Shown here in pieces: positions 54,350-63,279 of a stretch of 64,000 nucleotides of DNA. The stretch comes from CAUZIZ01 sp965218775 (GTDB taxonomy: Bacteria > Acidobacteriota > UBA6911 > RPQK01 > JAJDTT01). The notes under the pieces were generated by a model, which saw nothing but the letters and a program-made list of their open reading frames with translations, was not told the DNA's origin and did not search any database. The DNA is taken from assembly GCA_965218775.1 (NCBI GenBank), contig CBDCLS010000003.1:496001-560000 (forward strand), given 5' to 3'. The number at the start of each line of letters is the position of its first letter. The first letter of the stretch is position 1. A program made the translations under genes and the position numbers.

Positions 54350-54703
54350 ATGACTTCTTTTCGTTCTTGGCCATGGATTAGAGTAGGAGTTCCTCCGACG
54401 GAGTGTTCGGCTGTACTTCTGGTTGTCTGCTGTCTTGTCATGCTCGTGGATCGGGTAGCTGGGCAAGTCTCCACATCAGCTTTTGGCAACCGGATCGAGA
54501 CCGCAATCGAAAAGGCCATTAACTGCTTCGACACGCGCACGAGCCTGCATTCGGATCGTTTGTGGTACTTGATACGCGCCCAAGGACAGCTCGACAATCC
54601 ACGGCTCGACGCACTGGTTGCGCGGTTGAGGGAGCAGGTTCGATTGGACGGGATGGCGGCTCCAGGCGTGGAGCAAGAATTAGACCGGCGGAGTGTAGAC
54701 TAG
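54350..54703 (+). CDS. Hypothetical exported protein
   Basis: About 117 residues from ATG 54350: a basic start, one hydrophobic segment (SAVLLVVCCLVMLVDRVAG) and a helical tail (GNRIETAIEKAINCFDTR, NPRLDALVARLREQV). The open frame reaches further up but that part lacks coding character. No family recognised. Confidence 0.5.
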   Translation: MTSFRSWPWIRVGVPPTECSAVLLVVCCLVMLVDRVAGQVSTSAFGNRIETAIEKAINCFDTRTSLHSDRLWYLIRAQGQLDNPRLDALVARLREQVRLDGMAAPGVEQELDRRSVD

Positions 54704-54768
54704 CCAGAAGAGAGGTCCCATGATGGCAGTAAGCCCAATCCGTGGCAATGGTGACTGGAGGATGGAGA

Positions 54769-54915
54769 ATGAGGAGAGCACTGATCCGCGCCTTCCTATT
54801 TTCTATGGTACTGCCGGTGGCAGCGGAGAAGATTTTCCCAGAGCAGGCTCCCTCTAGGTTCTCTGAACAGGCTGACTACCTCAGCGTAACTTCACCACAT
54901 CTGACACCTAGCTAG
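54769..54915 (+). pseudogene. Small exported protein gene interrupted by ISNCY
   Basis: GGAGG stands 7 bases before ATG 54769. The frame encodes a signal-like start (MRRALIRAFLFSMVLPVAA) and ends ...SPHLTPS with a TAG that belongs to the terminal repeat of the insertion element. Removing the element and one ACCT restores LTPGVSLSQR and a TAA about 20 bases on, giving a protein of about 54 residues. Confidence 0.5.
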
Positions 54916-56620
54916 TTCCCATCCCAAGGACTTTAAATAGCTGAAAATGAAGGAGTGAGGTGGGGATGTGGCCTCCCTTTTTTGTCAGACCTCTTTGTTA
55001 ATCTTTTGGTGCGAACAAATTGAAAACAAAGAAGTTAACTCGAAAAAGGAGGCCCAACGTTGCGCCAGAAAACGGAAGAACGACTCCCCCTTTGCCACAT
55101 TTTCCCCGACCACCAAATGGCCCGGGAACTGGAAAAGATCTCCGAGATCCTGGACCACAATCCCCGGATCTCGGCCTTAGTTTTACAGGATCTATGTGAC
55201 ACTTCCAATCCGCAGAAAGGCGCCAGCGGACTCAGTGCCGAGTTTGTCCTACGAGCGACCCTCGTCAAACAGCTGCACGGCTTCAGCTACGAGCAGCTGG
55301 CCTTTCACCTACTCGACTCCCAGAGCTTCCGCAGTTTTGTGCGTCACCCCCTGGGCTGGATGCCGAATAGGTCCACCCTGCAGCGCAATATCTCGAAGAT
55401 CTCTGAAGCCAGCTGGAAAGAGATCAATACCGTCTTGGTGGGCTGGGCCGCTCAGAAGGGACTGGAAAAGGGCCAGCGCATCCGCCTCGATTCGACCGCC
55501 GTCGAGAGCGACATTCATCATCCGACCGACAGTGCCCTGCTCGACGATGCGGTGCGCACGGTGAGCCGGCTTCTGGGACAGCTCAAGGAGCGACAAGGCG
55601 CGCTCGAAGCCGAAGGCCAGGCGTCGACGGCGGTGGTCTTTACCAACCACAGCCGACGAGCCAAGCGGCGGGCTTTTCAGATCGCCAACGGCCGAGGAGC
55701 CAAACGCCAGCGCGCCTATCGCGATCTGTTGAAGGTCGCCCGCAAAACCTACGGCTACGGCCTCACGGCCTTGCAAGCCGATTTGCCGGCCGCCGACCTG
55801 CTGACCGTGGCGCTGCTGGTCTCCTTGGAGCATTACCTGAAGCTGATGGCCCGGGTCATCGATCAAACGGAGCGACGCGTCCTGCGCGGCGAGACCGTGC
55901 CCGCCGCCGAGAAGGTCTTTTCGATTTTTGAAGAGCATACGGACATCATCAAAAAAGGCCAGCGCGAACCGACCTATGGGCACAAGATCTTTCTGACCGG
56001 CGGTCGCTCGTCGCTGATCTTGAACTGTGAAGTCCTGGCTGGAAACCCGGCCGATGTGGGTCAGCTCCAACCCTTGCTCGGAGCCCATCGAGAGGTCTAC
56101 GGTCGCTATCCGCGTCAGATGGCGGCGGACCGGGGCTTTTACAGCCAAGCCAATTTGACCTGGGCCAAAGGGGAGGGCATCCAGGATGCCGCCTTTGATC
56201 GCAAGGGAAGTCTGCCGATCAGCGAGATGGTGCGCTCCAGCTGGCTTTACAAACAGTTGAGACGTTTTCGCGCCGGCATTGAGGGTTGTATCTCGTGGCT
56301 CAAGCGCGTCTTCGGGCTGGACCGCTGCACCTGGAAAGGCTGGGAGCACTTCCAGCAGTACGTGCAGGCTTCCGTGGTCAGCTACAACCTGCTCGTTCTG
56401 GCCCGTTTGCTTCCCTGAGACCGTTGCAGCCTCTTGGAACCCAAAACGCTCGGAGCTGCGGCCGCAGTGTCTGCAAAATCCAGCTCCGTCATCCTCCTGC
56501 TGGCGAAAAAGGGTCCACCGAGCACAAAGTGGTCTTTGCCCGCTGCCTATGGTATATTAAGTATCTTAGAATCAGCTAATTAACAAAGCTTAAAAGTCAA
56601 TTCTGGGATGGGAACTAGCT
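54910..56620. mobile_element. ISNCY-type insertion sequence with 4-bp target duplication
   Basis: Perfect 17-bp terminal inverted repeats AGCTAGTTCCCATCCCA (54910-54926 and inverted at 56604-56620). ACCT flanks both ends (54906-54909 and 56621-56624). Length 1711 bp. The target reads GACACC-T-GGTGTC after removal, a perfect palindrome with the cut at its centre. Confidence 0.9.
55060..56418 (+). CDS. ISNCY-family transposase
   Basis: About 452 residues, apparently intact. Recognised parts: LRATLVKQLHGFSYEQLAFH, RHPLGWMPNRSTLQRNI, IRLDSTAVESDIHHPTDSAL (first Asp), GHKIFLTGGRSSLILNCEVL, MAADRGFYSQANLTWAKGEG (second Asp) and FRAGIEGCISWLKRVFGLDR (Glu). This is the ISNCY group that includes ISDol1-like elements. 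It fills the element between matching terminal repeats, so it is likely a recent and perhaps active insertion. Confidence 0.93.
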   Translation: MRQKTEERLPLCHIFPDHQMARELEKISEILDHNPRISALVLQDLCDTSNPQKGASGLSAEFVLRATLVKQLHGFSYEQLAFHLLDSQSFRSFVRHPLGWMPNRSTLQRNISKISEASWKEINTVLVGWAAQKGLEKGQRIRLDSTAVESDIHHPTDSALLDDAVRTVSRLLGQLKERQGALEAEGQASTAVVFTNHSRRAKRRAFQIANGRGAKRQRAYRDLLKVARKTYGYGLTALQADLPAADLLTVALLVSLEHYLKLMARVIDQTERRVLRGETVPAAEKVFSIFEEHTDIIKKGQREPTYGHKIFLTGGRSSLILNCEVLAGNPADVGQLQPLLGAHREVYGRYPRQMAADRGFYSQANLTWAKGEGIQDAAFDRKGSLPISEMVRSSWLYKQLRRFRAGIEGCISWLKRVFGLDRCTWKGWEHFQQYVQASVVSYNLLVLARLLP

Positions 56621-56649
56621 ACCTGGTGTCTCCCTCTCTCAACGATAAA

Positions 56650-57060
56650 CTAAGATATTAGGTCACTGACTTGGACACTGATCACTCGGAGCCAATCTTC
56701 CACATTTCGACCGAGCACAGAGATGTCCTGGTGTTGGGATTCTGGCAAAAAGTTGGAAGCCCCCCTCTCCAGGTACTTTGAGCTAACCCAACCTTCTCCA
56801 CAGCGGGTAGTGACGCGCCACCAGTGGCGACTATCGTCGACTATTTCGACCGCTTCCTCTTTGCGAAGCGTACAAAGAACCGGATGCTCGGTCGACGGGC
56901 CCTTGCGCAAGTTGAGGCCGAGCGGCTTGACGTATCCCGTCAAAAGCGACTCCGGGGGCTGCCGTTCGACCAAGGCGGCCACGATTTCTGGTTCGAACGC
57001 AAGCACAGAAATAGAGTAGAGGATGGCTACTACCGAGAAAATAGCCAAAAAGCGGTTCAT
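56650..57060 (-). CDS. Exported SH3b-domain protein
   Basis: About 136 residues. GGGAGG precedes ATG 57060; an N-terminal hydrophobic segment (FLAIFSVVAILYSISVLA) acts as signal or anchor. The bacterial SH3 domain is clear: VKPLGLNLRKGPSTEHPVL, LRKEEAVEIVDDSRHWWRV and GEGWVSSKYL. Such domains bind cell-wall peptides or partner proteins. It is convergent to the ISNCY element and has no obvious partner. Confidence 0.85.
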   Translation of the reverse strand: MNRFLAIFSVVAILYSISVLAFEPEIVAALVERQPPESLLTGYVKPLGLNLRKGPSTEHPVLCTLRKEEAVEIVDDSRHWWRVTTRCGEGWVSSKYLERGASNFLPESQHQDISVLGRNVEDWLRVISVQVSDLIS

Positions 57061-57500
57061 GACAGAACCTCCCTGAGGCGGTTTCGCAATCCACTTTCTG
57101 CAACTGATCGACCCTATCGCGGTGGACTTAGGTCTCAGCTTTGCGCCCTGGCCTTTCGTGCTCAGGTAGCCCGTTCGTTGCGGCTGCGAAGGTTAAATTA
57201 GTTGAAGGTTGTGCTTGCCGCTTGCAAGCCTTCCCCACGAGAACCCTTTTCGGCCAGCAAGCGGAAAAACTTTGTAAGGATCATCACCTTAAAACCGGAA
57301 TCGTTTGTGGCAGAGCACCCTGTTCTGCTCATTGATTCCGAACTCGGAAAGGCTGAAGTAGAAAATGCCCGGCTGAGGGAGAAGCGATAGATTGGATCTG
57401 TCTGAGATTCTGGGGCATCAGCAAGAATGCACGCCCAAGGAAGGTGGATCGGCGGATCAGGTTCTGGATGATGACGTATTGGCCGTAACGAGATCAGCGC
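57061..57500. other. Gap of about 440 bases without a recognisable gene
   Basis: Several open frames of about 60 codons overlap on the plus strand but none has a good ribosome site or known motif. No repeats of the families described here are seen. Confidence 0.5.
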
Positions 57501-57821
57501 TTAACGTAAACGTGTAACAGGGATGGAGCGACCATCCCACTGACACCTGGGGCAAATCTGTGGGCTATGGTGCAGGCCAAAATACAGGAAGAGTCCGACC
57601 GTTGTCAGCAAGAACAAAGGGACTTCTTGCTGTGCAAATATCGTGATCAGAAAACATGTTCCAATTAAGCCCAACTCTGTCAGAATGGATTGCTTCGGCT
57701 GGGGAGCGCCCGCATAATCGCAAATAGGGCAAGAGATCTCCTGGCCCCCTAGCCAAGCGATGCATTTGATGATCAGGAACACAATTGTTGCGGTTGTCAG
57801 GGGATCTAAAGAATCCATCAC
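57501..57821 (-). CDS. Small membrane protein with two zinc-ribbon-like CxxC motifs
   Basis: About 106 residues: helix near the start (TTATIVFLIIKCIAWLG), first knuckle ISCPICDYAG, two more helices (LIGTCFLITIFAQ and FLLTTVGLFLYFGLH), second knuckle QICPRCQWDG. Four cysteines in two CPxC pairs could hold one zinc ion on the same side of the membrane. No family is recognised. GGGGGTG lies before the ATG pair. Confidence 0.65.
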   Translation of the reverse strand: MMDSLDPLTTATIVFLIIKCIAWLGGQEISCPICDYAGAPQPKQSILTELGLIGTCFLITIFAQQEVPLFLLTTVGLFLYFGLHHSPQICPRCQWDGRSIPVTRLR

Positions 57822-58086
57822 ATCACCCCCCCTATAGCGTCTAATCGGACAACTGGGTGGTCATCTGTGTGATCCGGCTCACACCTAGGTGAGGACTGAT
57901 CATGCGAACAAATGCAAGAATCTCCATTTGGCTAGCAGCAGCGATAGACAGGAGCAACTGTCGTACAAGACGGTTCCGAGCCGAGCCGACTCTGGCCCCC
58001 CTTTTGGATGAAGCCGTGCCACCCGCCTTCGAGGAGCTGCTTCAGCTTGTCAGAGCCGCAGTGGCTGCCACCCCCTTAGAGTTCCC

Positions 58087-58392
58087 ATGCCGCTCGTATT
58101 GGCTTCCTCCCAGGGAGAGGTGCGGTTCCTCGACGAGGTGACGGAGGAACCTGAATTTCGGAGGGGACTCGAAACGGCTTTCCGCGAGGACTTCCAGGCG
58201 GCTCTGGGAATGCTGGGTTGGGAGGTCAGCAAGGAGACAGTACAAGCCAAGAACCTGCTCTTCCCGTGGCACGAGGACGACGAGACGCTCCGCCAACTGT
58301 TTGATCGGCTCTGTGATGAGGGTGCCGAGAGCGTGGAGCAGGAGTTTGGGGACAAGCTACCAATCTGCTCTGGCTCGGTGGAGAAAGATTGA
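58087..58392 (+). CDS. Hypothetical acidic protein
   Basis: About 101 residues, rich in Glu and Asp, predicted mainly helical (FRRGLETAFREDFQAALGML, ETLRQLFDRLCDEGAESV). No family recognised, no export signal. Its TGA overlaps the ATG of the next gene (TGATG), which supports a real two-gene operon. A frame upstream (57902-58141) may be a separate broken gene. Confidence 0.55.
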   Translation: MPLVLASSQGEVRFLDEVTEEPEFRRGLETAFREDFQAALGMLGWEVSKETVQAKNLLFPWHEDDETLRQLFDRLCDEGAESVEQEFGDKLPICSGSVEKD

Positions 58393-58670
58393 TGAGCATT
58401 CATTGTCATCGGGAAGAGGATCCTGGTCTGTATATCCGGGTGATCGACTTTAGCAATGATCAGTGGAATGTCTTGGAGGAGAAGATGATCTGGGGAGTGG
58501 GCGTGGGGCAACAGAGCCGGGATGGGCAGAAGTTCCACGAACTCGCTAAAGCCCTTCGCTTTGGCCAGGCCTCTCTACTCCGGTTGAACAACGGAGAAAT
58601 TCTTGCCACCCATTGGGCAGTCGAGGACTGCCAGGGCAAAATCCTGACACACCGGCTTCGGCTGGAGTAA
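58392..58670 (+). CDS. Hypothetical small protein
   Basis: About 92 residues from ATG 58392, translationally coupled to the preceding gene by TGATG. Reads CHREEDPGLYIRVIDFSND, MIWGVGVGQQSRDGQKFHEL and LLRLNNGEILATHWAVE, a mixed alpha/beta pattern. No family is recognised and no export signal is present. Confidence 0.55.
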   Translation: MSIHCHREEDPGLYIRVIDFSNDQWNVLEEKMIWGVGVGQQSRDGQKFHELAKALRFGQASLLRLNNGEILATHWAVEDCQGKILTHRLRLE

Positions 58671-58910
58671 GTAAAACCTTTGATCTTGAGCCGAGGAGCC
58701 CAATAAAGATGAAAATCGCATCCGTAATCACGCCTTTGAACTCGGCCAATCTGCGGTCCTCTCTTTTCTCAAGCAATAGTGTTAACGCCGGTTAGAAAAT
58801 GTACCAGCTTGGCCGGTTTAAAACTGAGCCAGTAAGATCGCCCCGTTCGCCAGGACGCGGTACAAACTTTACATCAGACTCTAAAAACAGGGCCGAAGGC
58901 GCCTATATAG

Positions 58911-59024
58911 AAGTGTGATAGTCGGCACCGGATCTGACAGACAGCGTCCGATTTGATCGGAATCGAACGGCCACTTTCGCCTACAAGCGGACGTTCGCAT
59001 GTTCCCCGGAAACGTCGAGTAAAC
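58911..59024 (+). repeat. Interspersed repeat family, copy D6
   Basis: Best preserved copy: GTGTGATAGTCGGCACC, GATCTGACAGACAGCGTCC, GATCGGAATCGAACGGCC, CTTTCGCCTACAAGCGGACG and GGAAACGTCGAG. It lies between the hypothetical operon and the DUF6788 remnant. Confidence 0.7.
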
Positions 59025-59076
59025 TGCAGAGCAGAGATCGTGACCTATTTGAATTAGCCTCAGGCTGCACGAGCCC

Positions 59077-59450
59077 CGGCGGCAAATGCAGGCCCTGGGG
59101 GATTTTCGTCGGGGCGGCATTTCGGTCAACTTCCGCAAGTGTGGCAAGGCCAACTGCCGCTGCCTGATCCCGATCATCCCGGACATGGACCTCAATATTT
59201 GTGAAATGCTACTATTGGAGGTCAGAGTCGGGCCCGCAACCTCCGTCTCGGTCCCGAGCTGCAGAAAGTCGGTCGGGAGGTGGACGGCTATCGCCGGTTC
59301 GTGGAGCTGTGCCGAGAATTGGTCGAGGTCAACGAACAGATTTGCGGGCTCCGACCGGTGGAGGAGGTCGAGGAGGAGGCGCTGGATCAGCTGAAAAAAA
59401 ATTGCGCAGCAAGTACTCGGCGAAGCCGAAGCCGAGATAGGGAGGGATGG
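59077..59450 (+). pseudogene. DUF6788-family protein, broken by frameshifts
   Basis: Frame one gives QALGDFRRGGISVNFRKCGK and ANCRC, the conserved DUF6788 start. After a damaged stretch another frame gives RARNLRLGPELQKVGREVDG, YRRFVELCRELVEVNEQICG and LRPVEEVEEEALDQLKKN. At a run of eight A (59392-59399) the text continues in the third frame as KKIAQQVLGEAEAEIGRDGV. DUF6788 genes usually accompany transposases; none is left here. At least two lesions make it a pseudogene. Confidence 0.65.
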
Positions 59451-59453
59451 CGT

Positions 59454-59945
59454 ATGAAAAAATCCAGTGTGCGTATGGGTATCTTCGTCATGACCCTGAC
59501 CAGTCTGTCTTGGTCAGGCACTCTTGCTGCTCCACCCAAGATCATCTGGGGCGACGTTGAGCTGACGGACAGATCGAAGTCTCCAGAGGAAATCATCCTA
59601 AAGGTAAAACTCACCGTGGATGATACCCAAGGTGACCAGGACCCGGTCAGACTGATCTTTATCCCGGATTCATCGCTGGCGGCATATCTCGTGGCCGTGG
59701 CACCTTACACACTACACGTCATCTTCGATCGCAAGACGGTTGATAAGGAGGTCACCCTCACCTTCCGGATACCGGAAAGTGAGAGGCCAGGAAGGCTGAG
59801 AATTCTCCGAGTTGCCGATAAGAGATTCGGTGATCCCTGGACGTTCTTATTAGGAGAGTTGAGCGTGACCTTGAAGCCTGACGGGGGATTTGGAACCCGC
59901 CACGTTGCGACAACCCGTGGCAGCGAATATGAGACTCCACAGTGA
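59454..59945 (+). CDS. Hypothetical secreted protein
   Basis: About 163 residues from ATG 59454, with GGGAGGG 9 bases upstream. Signal peptide: MGIFVMTLTSLSWSGTLAA. The mature part looks like a single beta-sandwich (IIWGDVELTDRSKS, PEEIILKVKLTVDDTQG, KEVTLTFRIPES). No family is recognised. The MITE at 60201 lies downstream. Confidence 0.65.
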   Translation: MKKSSVRMGIFVMTLTSLSWSGTLAAPPKIIWGDVELTDRSKSPEEIILKVKLTVDDTQGDQDPVRLIFIPDSSLAAYLVAVAPYTLHVIFDRKTVDKEVTLTFRIPESERPGRLRILRVADKRFGDPWTFLLGELSVTLKPDGGFGTRHVATTRGSEYETPQ

Positions 59946-60200
59946 GTGGAGACAAGACGCTCGCTCAGCCGGCCAAGGTCTCAAGTGGGGACCAGAATCG
60001 ACCTGCTCAGAACGGCCAGTTGGAAGCCCGCCCACGCCATAGCATCTCTGGTAGCACCGATCCTCCAAGATCGCTCACATCATCAGTCTCGAGCTGAGGG
60101 GACTCCTCGCGGAGGTAGGTTTCTCTTCCGTGCGTCTGTACGGCAGCTTGGCGGGCACCCCCTACGACCAAGACGCCCAGCGGCTTGTCGCGGTGGCTAG

Positions 60201-60472
60201 GAGCCTGTCCGAGTAATGGTGTGGGTTGCGAGAATGGGGCTTGCGAGTCGAGATCAAGGCGGGAGGAGGAAGTCGATGTTCTGCCATCTACGACGACGAC
60301 CAACGCAGAGATCGGCCGCAACCCCCATTCTCCCTACGGGTTACAGGCGGCGTCAGCCCATCTGCTGTGTTCGGGCTCCTCGACGATGGCCGAACATCGA
60401 CAACGTCGCCCTGCCTTGCAGCTGGACCAACGGCGCCTGTAACGCAACCCACACCACTACTCGGACAGGCTC
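60201..60472. mobile_element. 272-bp MITE with 30-bp terminal inverted repeats
   Basis: Begins GAGCCTGTCCGAGTA and ends with the inverse, one mismatch in 30 bp, flanked by CTAG (60197-60200 and 60473-60476). GAGCCTGTCC ends and a CTAG target are typical of the IS5 group. Shares its inner sequence with the MITE at 41881-42149. Confidence 0.9.
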
Positions 60473-60499
60473 CTAGCCGTTAGCAAGATTGGACCGACC

Positions 60500-61396
60500 A
60501 TGAGTATGAAACGGGAAACAGTCGTCACTCGCCGATCGAGGCGAAGAAACTCGTGTGCCAAGTGCAACTCGACGAATGCCCTCTTCGGCGCTCTGATCCT
60601 CGCCGCCTCCGTTTACTGCTCGGACTCTCATCGATCCCTGGGTCAGGAAACGCCAACTCCAGGGTCAGCCTCGCCTCGGAGAGACTGGCATGCCGAGGAG
60701 TTCCGTAAGATGGTCGCGCTCGGAGAGAGCACGACGGCCGGAGGCTGGAGCACGTCTCCCCAACGCTGCTGGGTTTCCCGTCTCGCACTTCTCATCAACG
60801 ACTTCCAGGCGACACCGATTGAGTTCTTCAACGCTGGGATCGGGGCGAACGTCATCTCCACGCGGAGCCCCTCTTACGACCACAGTGGCAAGCCTTCAGC
60901 TCTAGAGCGACTCGACCAACATGTGATCGCGCAGAATCCAGATCTCTTGATCATCTCGTACGGGCTGAACGATGCGCGGGGAGGGACATCGGTCGATCTT
61001 TTCGCTGAAGAGCTGAGGAATCTGGTGCGTCGCGTTCGAGAGGAGATCCAGCCTGTTATTGTGCTCCTTGGTCCCTACTACATGACGGCGTTTGACGACC
61101 ATGGACCAACCTGGAGCCAGGCTGACCTGGAGTTGTTCCATCGCTACAACGACGAAACCGCGAGGGTGGCAGAAGAAGAGAACTGTCTCTTCGTGGATCT
61201 CCTCGAGGCCTATGGAGCAACGGACTGGATGATCCACTACGACGGTGTTCACGCCAACGATTTGGGCCACGGTATCGTGGCCAACCGAATCTTCGAGGTG
61301 TTGGCTCGAAATTGCTCGGGACTGGCGAAGAAAACCAAGGAAGCCGAGAAGAGCAGTCCCAGGTGGCGTGATGAGTCGATGCTCAAGGCGGACTAG
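60500..61396 (+). CDS. SGNH/GDSL-type hydrolase, secreted
   Basis: About 298 residues. The N-terminus is long and basic (RRSRRRNSCAKCN) before a hydrophobic segment (ALFGALILAASVYCSD), so it is exported. SGNH blocks: VALGESTTAGGWST with Ser about 77 (G-E-S replaces G-D-S), NAGIGANVIST (block II), ISYGLNDARGG (block III Asn) and HYDGVHANDLGH (Asp about 248, His about 251). All catalytic residues are present. Probable esterase or deacetylase on polysaccharides or lipids. It starts 28 bp after the MITE, so its promoter may lie within the mobile element. Confidence 0.9.
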   Translation: MSMKRETVVTRRSRRRNSCAKCNSTNALFGALILAASVYCSDSHRSLGQETPTPGSASPRRDWHAEEFRKMVALGESTTAGGWSTSPQRCWVSRLALLINDFQATPIEFFNAGIGANVISTRSPSYDHSGKPSALERLDQHVIAQNPDLLIISYGLNDARGGTSVDLFAEELRNLVRRVREEIQPVIVLLGPYYMTAFDDHGPTWSQADLELFHRYNDETARVAEEENCLFVDLLEAYGATDWMIHYDGVHANDLGHGIVANRIFEVLARNCSGLAKKTKEAEKSSPRWRDESMLKAD

Positions 61397-61464
61397 ATAG
61401 TAGCGAGCAACCTCAGACCGCCGAGAAACACACCCGGTGTCTACCAGAGTTTACGCTTTCTAGG

Positions 61465-61735
61465 TCTAGGAGGCCGCTTCAGCGGCCTCGCGCGAAGCGC
61501 AATAGCCCCGGTGTTTACGCCGGGGTAAGCCGGTCTCCTACCCCTCCTGAGGGCCGTTCACGGTCCTTCTCGAATGGCGGCTTTAGCCATCGTCGACCCG
61601 GAGGCTGGCTAAAGCCTCTGTTCAAGAAGGCCCCTGAAGGGGCCTCAAGAAGGGTGTACTGCCGACCAACCCCGGCGTAAACGCCGGGGCTATTGCGCTT
61701 CGCGCCAGACCGCTGAAGCGGTCTCGGGACAATCG
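61465..61735. repeat. Cluster of eight palindromic units forming one large inverted repeat
   Basis: Units in order: GGCCGCTTCAGCGGCC, CCCCGGTGTTTACGCCGGGG, GGGCCGTTCACGGTCC, a GGCTTTAGCC unit, GGCTGGCTAAAGCCTC, GCCCCTGAAGGGGC, CCCCGGCGTAAACGCCGGGG and CCGCTGAAGCGG. The left 65 bases (61465-61530) are the near-inverse of the right 62 (61672-61735), so the whole cluster can fold back. It separates the convergent SGNH hydrolase and oxidoreductase genes. Confidence 0.85.
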
Positions 61736-61808
61736 GGGAAGCGCCTGAGATGTGCGTGAGCTGATAACACCTGCGGCGGCTCTATCGATGGCGGTATGCC
61801 GAGACGGA

Positions 61809-63098
61809 TCAACCGGCTTGAATGGTTCGCTTCTCCGGATCGAAGGACATCCGCTTGCCACTCCAGTAGGCATCGGTGGCCATGATGCAGGCGATGGAGT
61901 GACCGTAGCCGGCCTCCACGGGGCAATACAGGCCTTTGGGATCACGGGTCCGTAGCGCCTCCAGCCAGTTGGCCAGGTGCAGGCTGTCGTCCGCTCGGCC
62001 ACCGGGTACCACCACCTTCTCCTGAACTTTGCCTTCCGCCCCGACTCCGGCGCCGTTGAAACCCCAATCGGCATCCCGATTGGCGAAGGACTCGCCCTCG
62101 AAACTTCCCAGGGTGCCGTGGACCCGGGTGCTGCTTCCGTAGCCGTTGATCAAGTTTGTGGAGTAGACCGTCAGGAACTTCCGGTCCCCCTTCTGGTATT
62201 CCAGGTTGACCTCGATGGTGTCGGGATTCTCCCGGTAGTCCTTCCACTGGTAGATCCCGCCGTGAGCCACCGCGCTGAGGGGCAGCGAAGTCCCTGTCAA
62301 CATGTGGACCAGGTCGATGCCGTGGGTCATCCACTGATCGATGGGTCCGCTGGAGAAGTCCCTGAAAAGGCGTGGGCTGCGGAAGATCCGGGGATCAAAG
62401 GGTCTATGGGGCTTGCCCATGAGCCAGGTACTCCAGTCCAGATCCTTCTCCTTGGCCCGAGCGATGGCCTCGGGCTTGGCGGCCCAGCGGTAGGGACTGT
62501 GGGCGCTCCAATGGACATCAACCTTGACCACATCGCCGATCAGACCCTCTGAGATCATCCGGGATGCCTGAAGATACCTGGGATAGGACCGTCTCTGGGT
62601 GCCGACCTGGGTGATGGTTCCCGCTCGCTTGACGGCATCGATCGCGTCGTTGGCCTCCTGCAGCACGTTGGCCATGGGTTTCTCGCAGTAGGCATCCAGA
62701 CCCGCATCCGCTGCCAATTTCAGGATCTGGGCGTGGGCGTGGTCCGGCGTGGAGATGATCAGGGCGTCCAGGTCCTTGTCGGCCAGGATCTCTTCGTGGA
62801 CTCGGTAAACCCTTGGGGCCTTTCCCGTCTTGTCCGTCACGAATTGAGTCGCCTGCTCGCGGCGGTAGCTCCAGAGGTCACAGACGGCCGTGAGTTGGGC
62901 ATTGAACCGCTGGTTGTGCTGAAAGAAATATTCCAGAAGACTCTTTCCGCGGCCTCCCCGGCCCACGATACCCACATTGATCCGGTCGTTGACGTCACGG
63001 GTACGGGCCAGAGCAGGAAATCCGGCAAAGGCAAGTCCGGCTCCGGCTCCAGCGGAGCGAGACAAGAACGCGCGTCGATTGATGGACGAGTTGCTCAT
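61809..63098 (-). CDS. Tat-exported Gfo/Idh/MocA-family oxidoreductase
   Basis: About 429 residues. ATG 63098 is preferred because GGAGAATC lies before it and the twin-arginine signal INRRAFLSRSAGAGAGLAFA follows. Rossmann motif: VGIVGRGGRGKSLLEYF; catalytic EKP in DAYCEKPMANVLQEA; the C-terminal domain carries FRDFSSGPIDQWMTHGIDLV. Tat export with bound NAD(P) is known for glucose-fructose oxidoreductase relatives, and this protein follows that pattern. The next gene upstream, on the same strand and 181 bp away, is a second family member. Confidence 0.92.
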   Translation of the reverse strand: MSNSSINRRAFLSRSAGAGAGLAFAGFPALARTRDVNDRINVGIVGRGGRGKSLLEYFFQHNQRFNAQLTAVCDLWSYRREQATQFVTDKTGKAPRVYRVHEEILADKDLDALIISTPDHAHAQILKLAADAGLDAYCEKPMANVLQEANDAIDAVKRAGTITQVGTQRRSYPRYLQASRMISEGLIGDVVKVDVHWSAHSPYRWAAKPEAIARAKEKDLDWSTWLMGKPHRPFDPRIFRSPRLFRDFSSGPIDQWMTHGIDLVHMLTGTSLPLSAVAHGGIYQWKDYRENPDTIEVNLEYQKGDRKFLTVYSTNLINGYGSSTRVHGTLGSFEGESFANRDADWGFNGAGVGAEGKVQEKVVVPGGRADDSLHLANWLEALRTRDPKGLYCPVEAGYGHSIACIMATDAYWSGKRMSFDPEKRTIQAG

Positions 63099-63279
63099 AG
63101 TTGATTCTCCATGGAAATGAATCATGCGCCAGCAAGCGATTTCTTACGCTATTGGCTCATGGTAGCGAAGCGGTCCGCTGCTGGCAACCCGACGATGGCA
63201 GACAAACGATCCTTCAATCCCCCTCTCTGGTTATGTCACGTTAACGCAGTCAGCTGAGGAGAATCCAAGTCGAAAGGCT

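Noticed and set aside
55309..56349. A 346-codon minus-strand frame in the ISNCY element
   Set aside because: Antisense to the transposase with recognisable catalytic motifs.
57202..57390. A 62-codon plus-strand frame
   Set aside because: No ribosome site or known motif; overlaps a different open frame; no support from neighbours.
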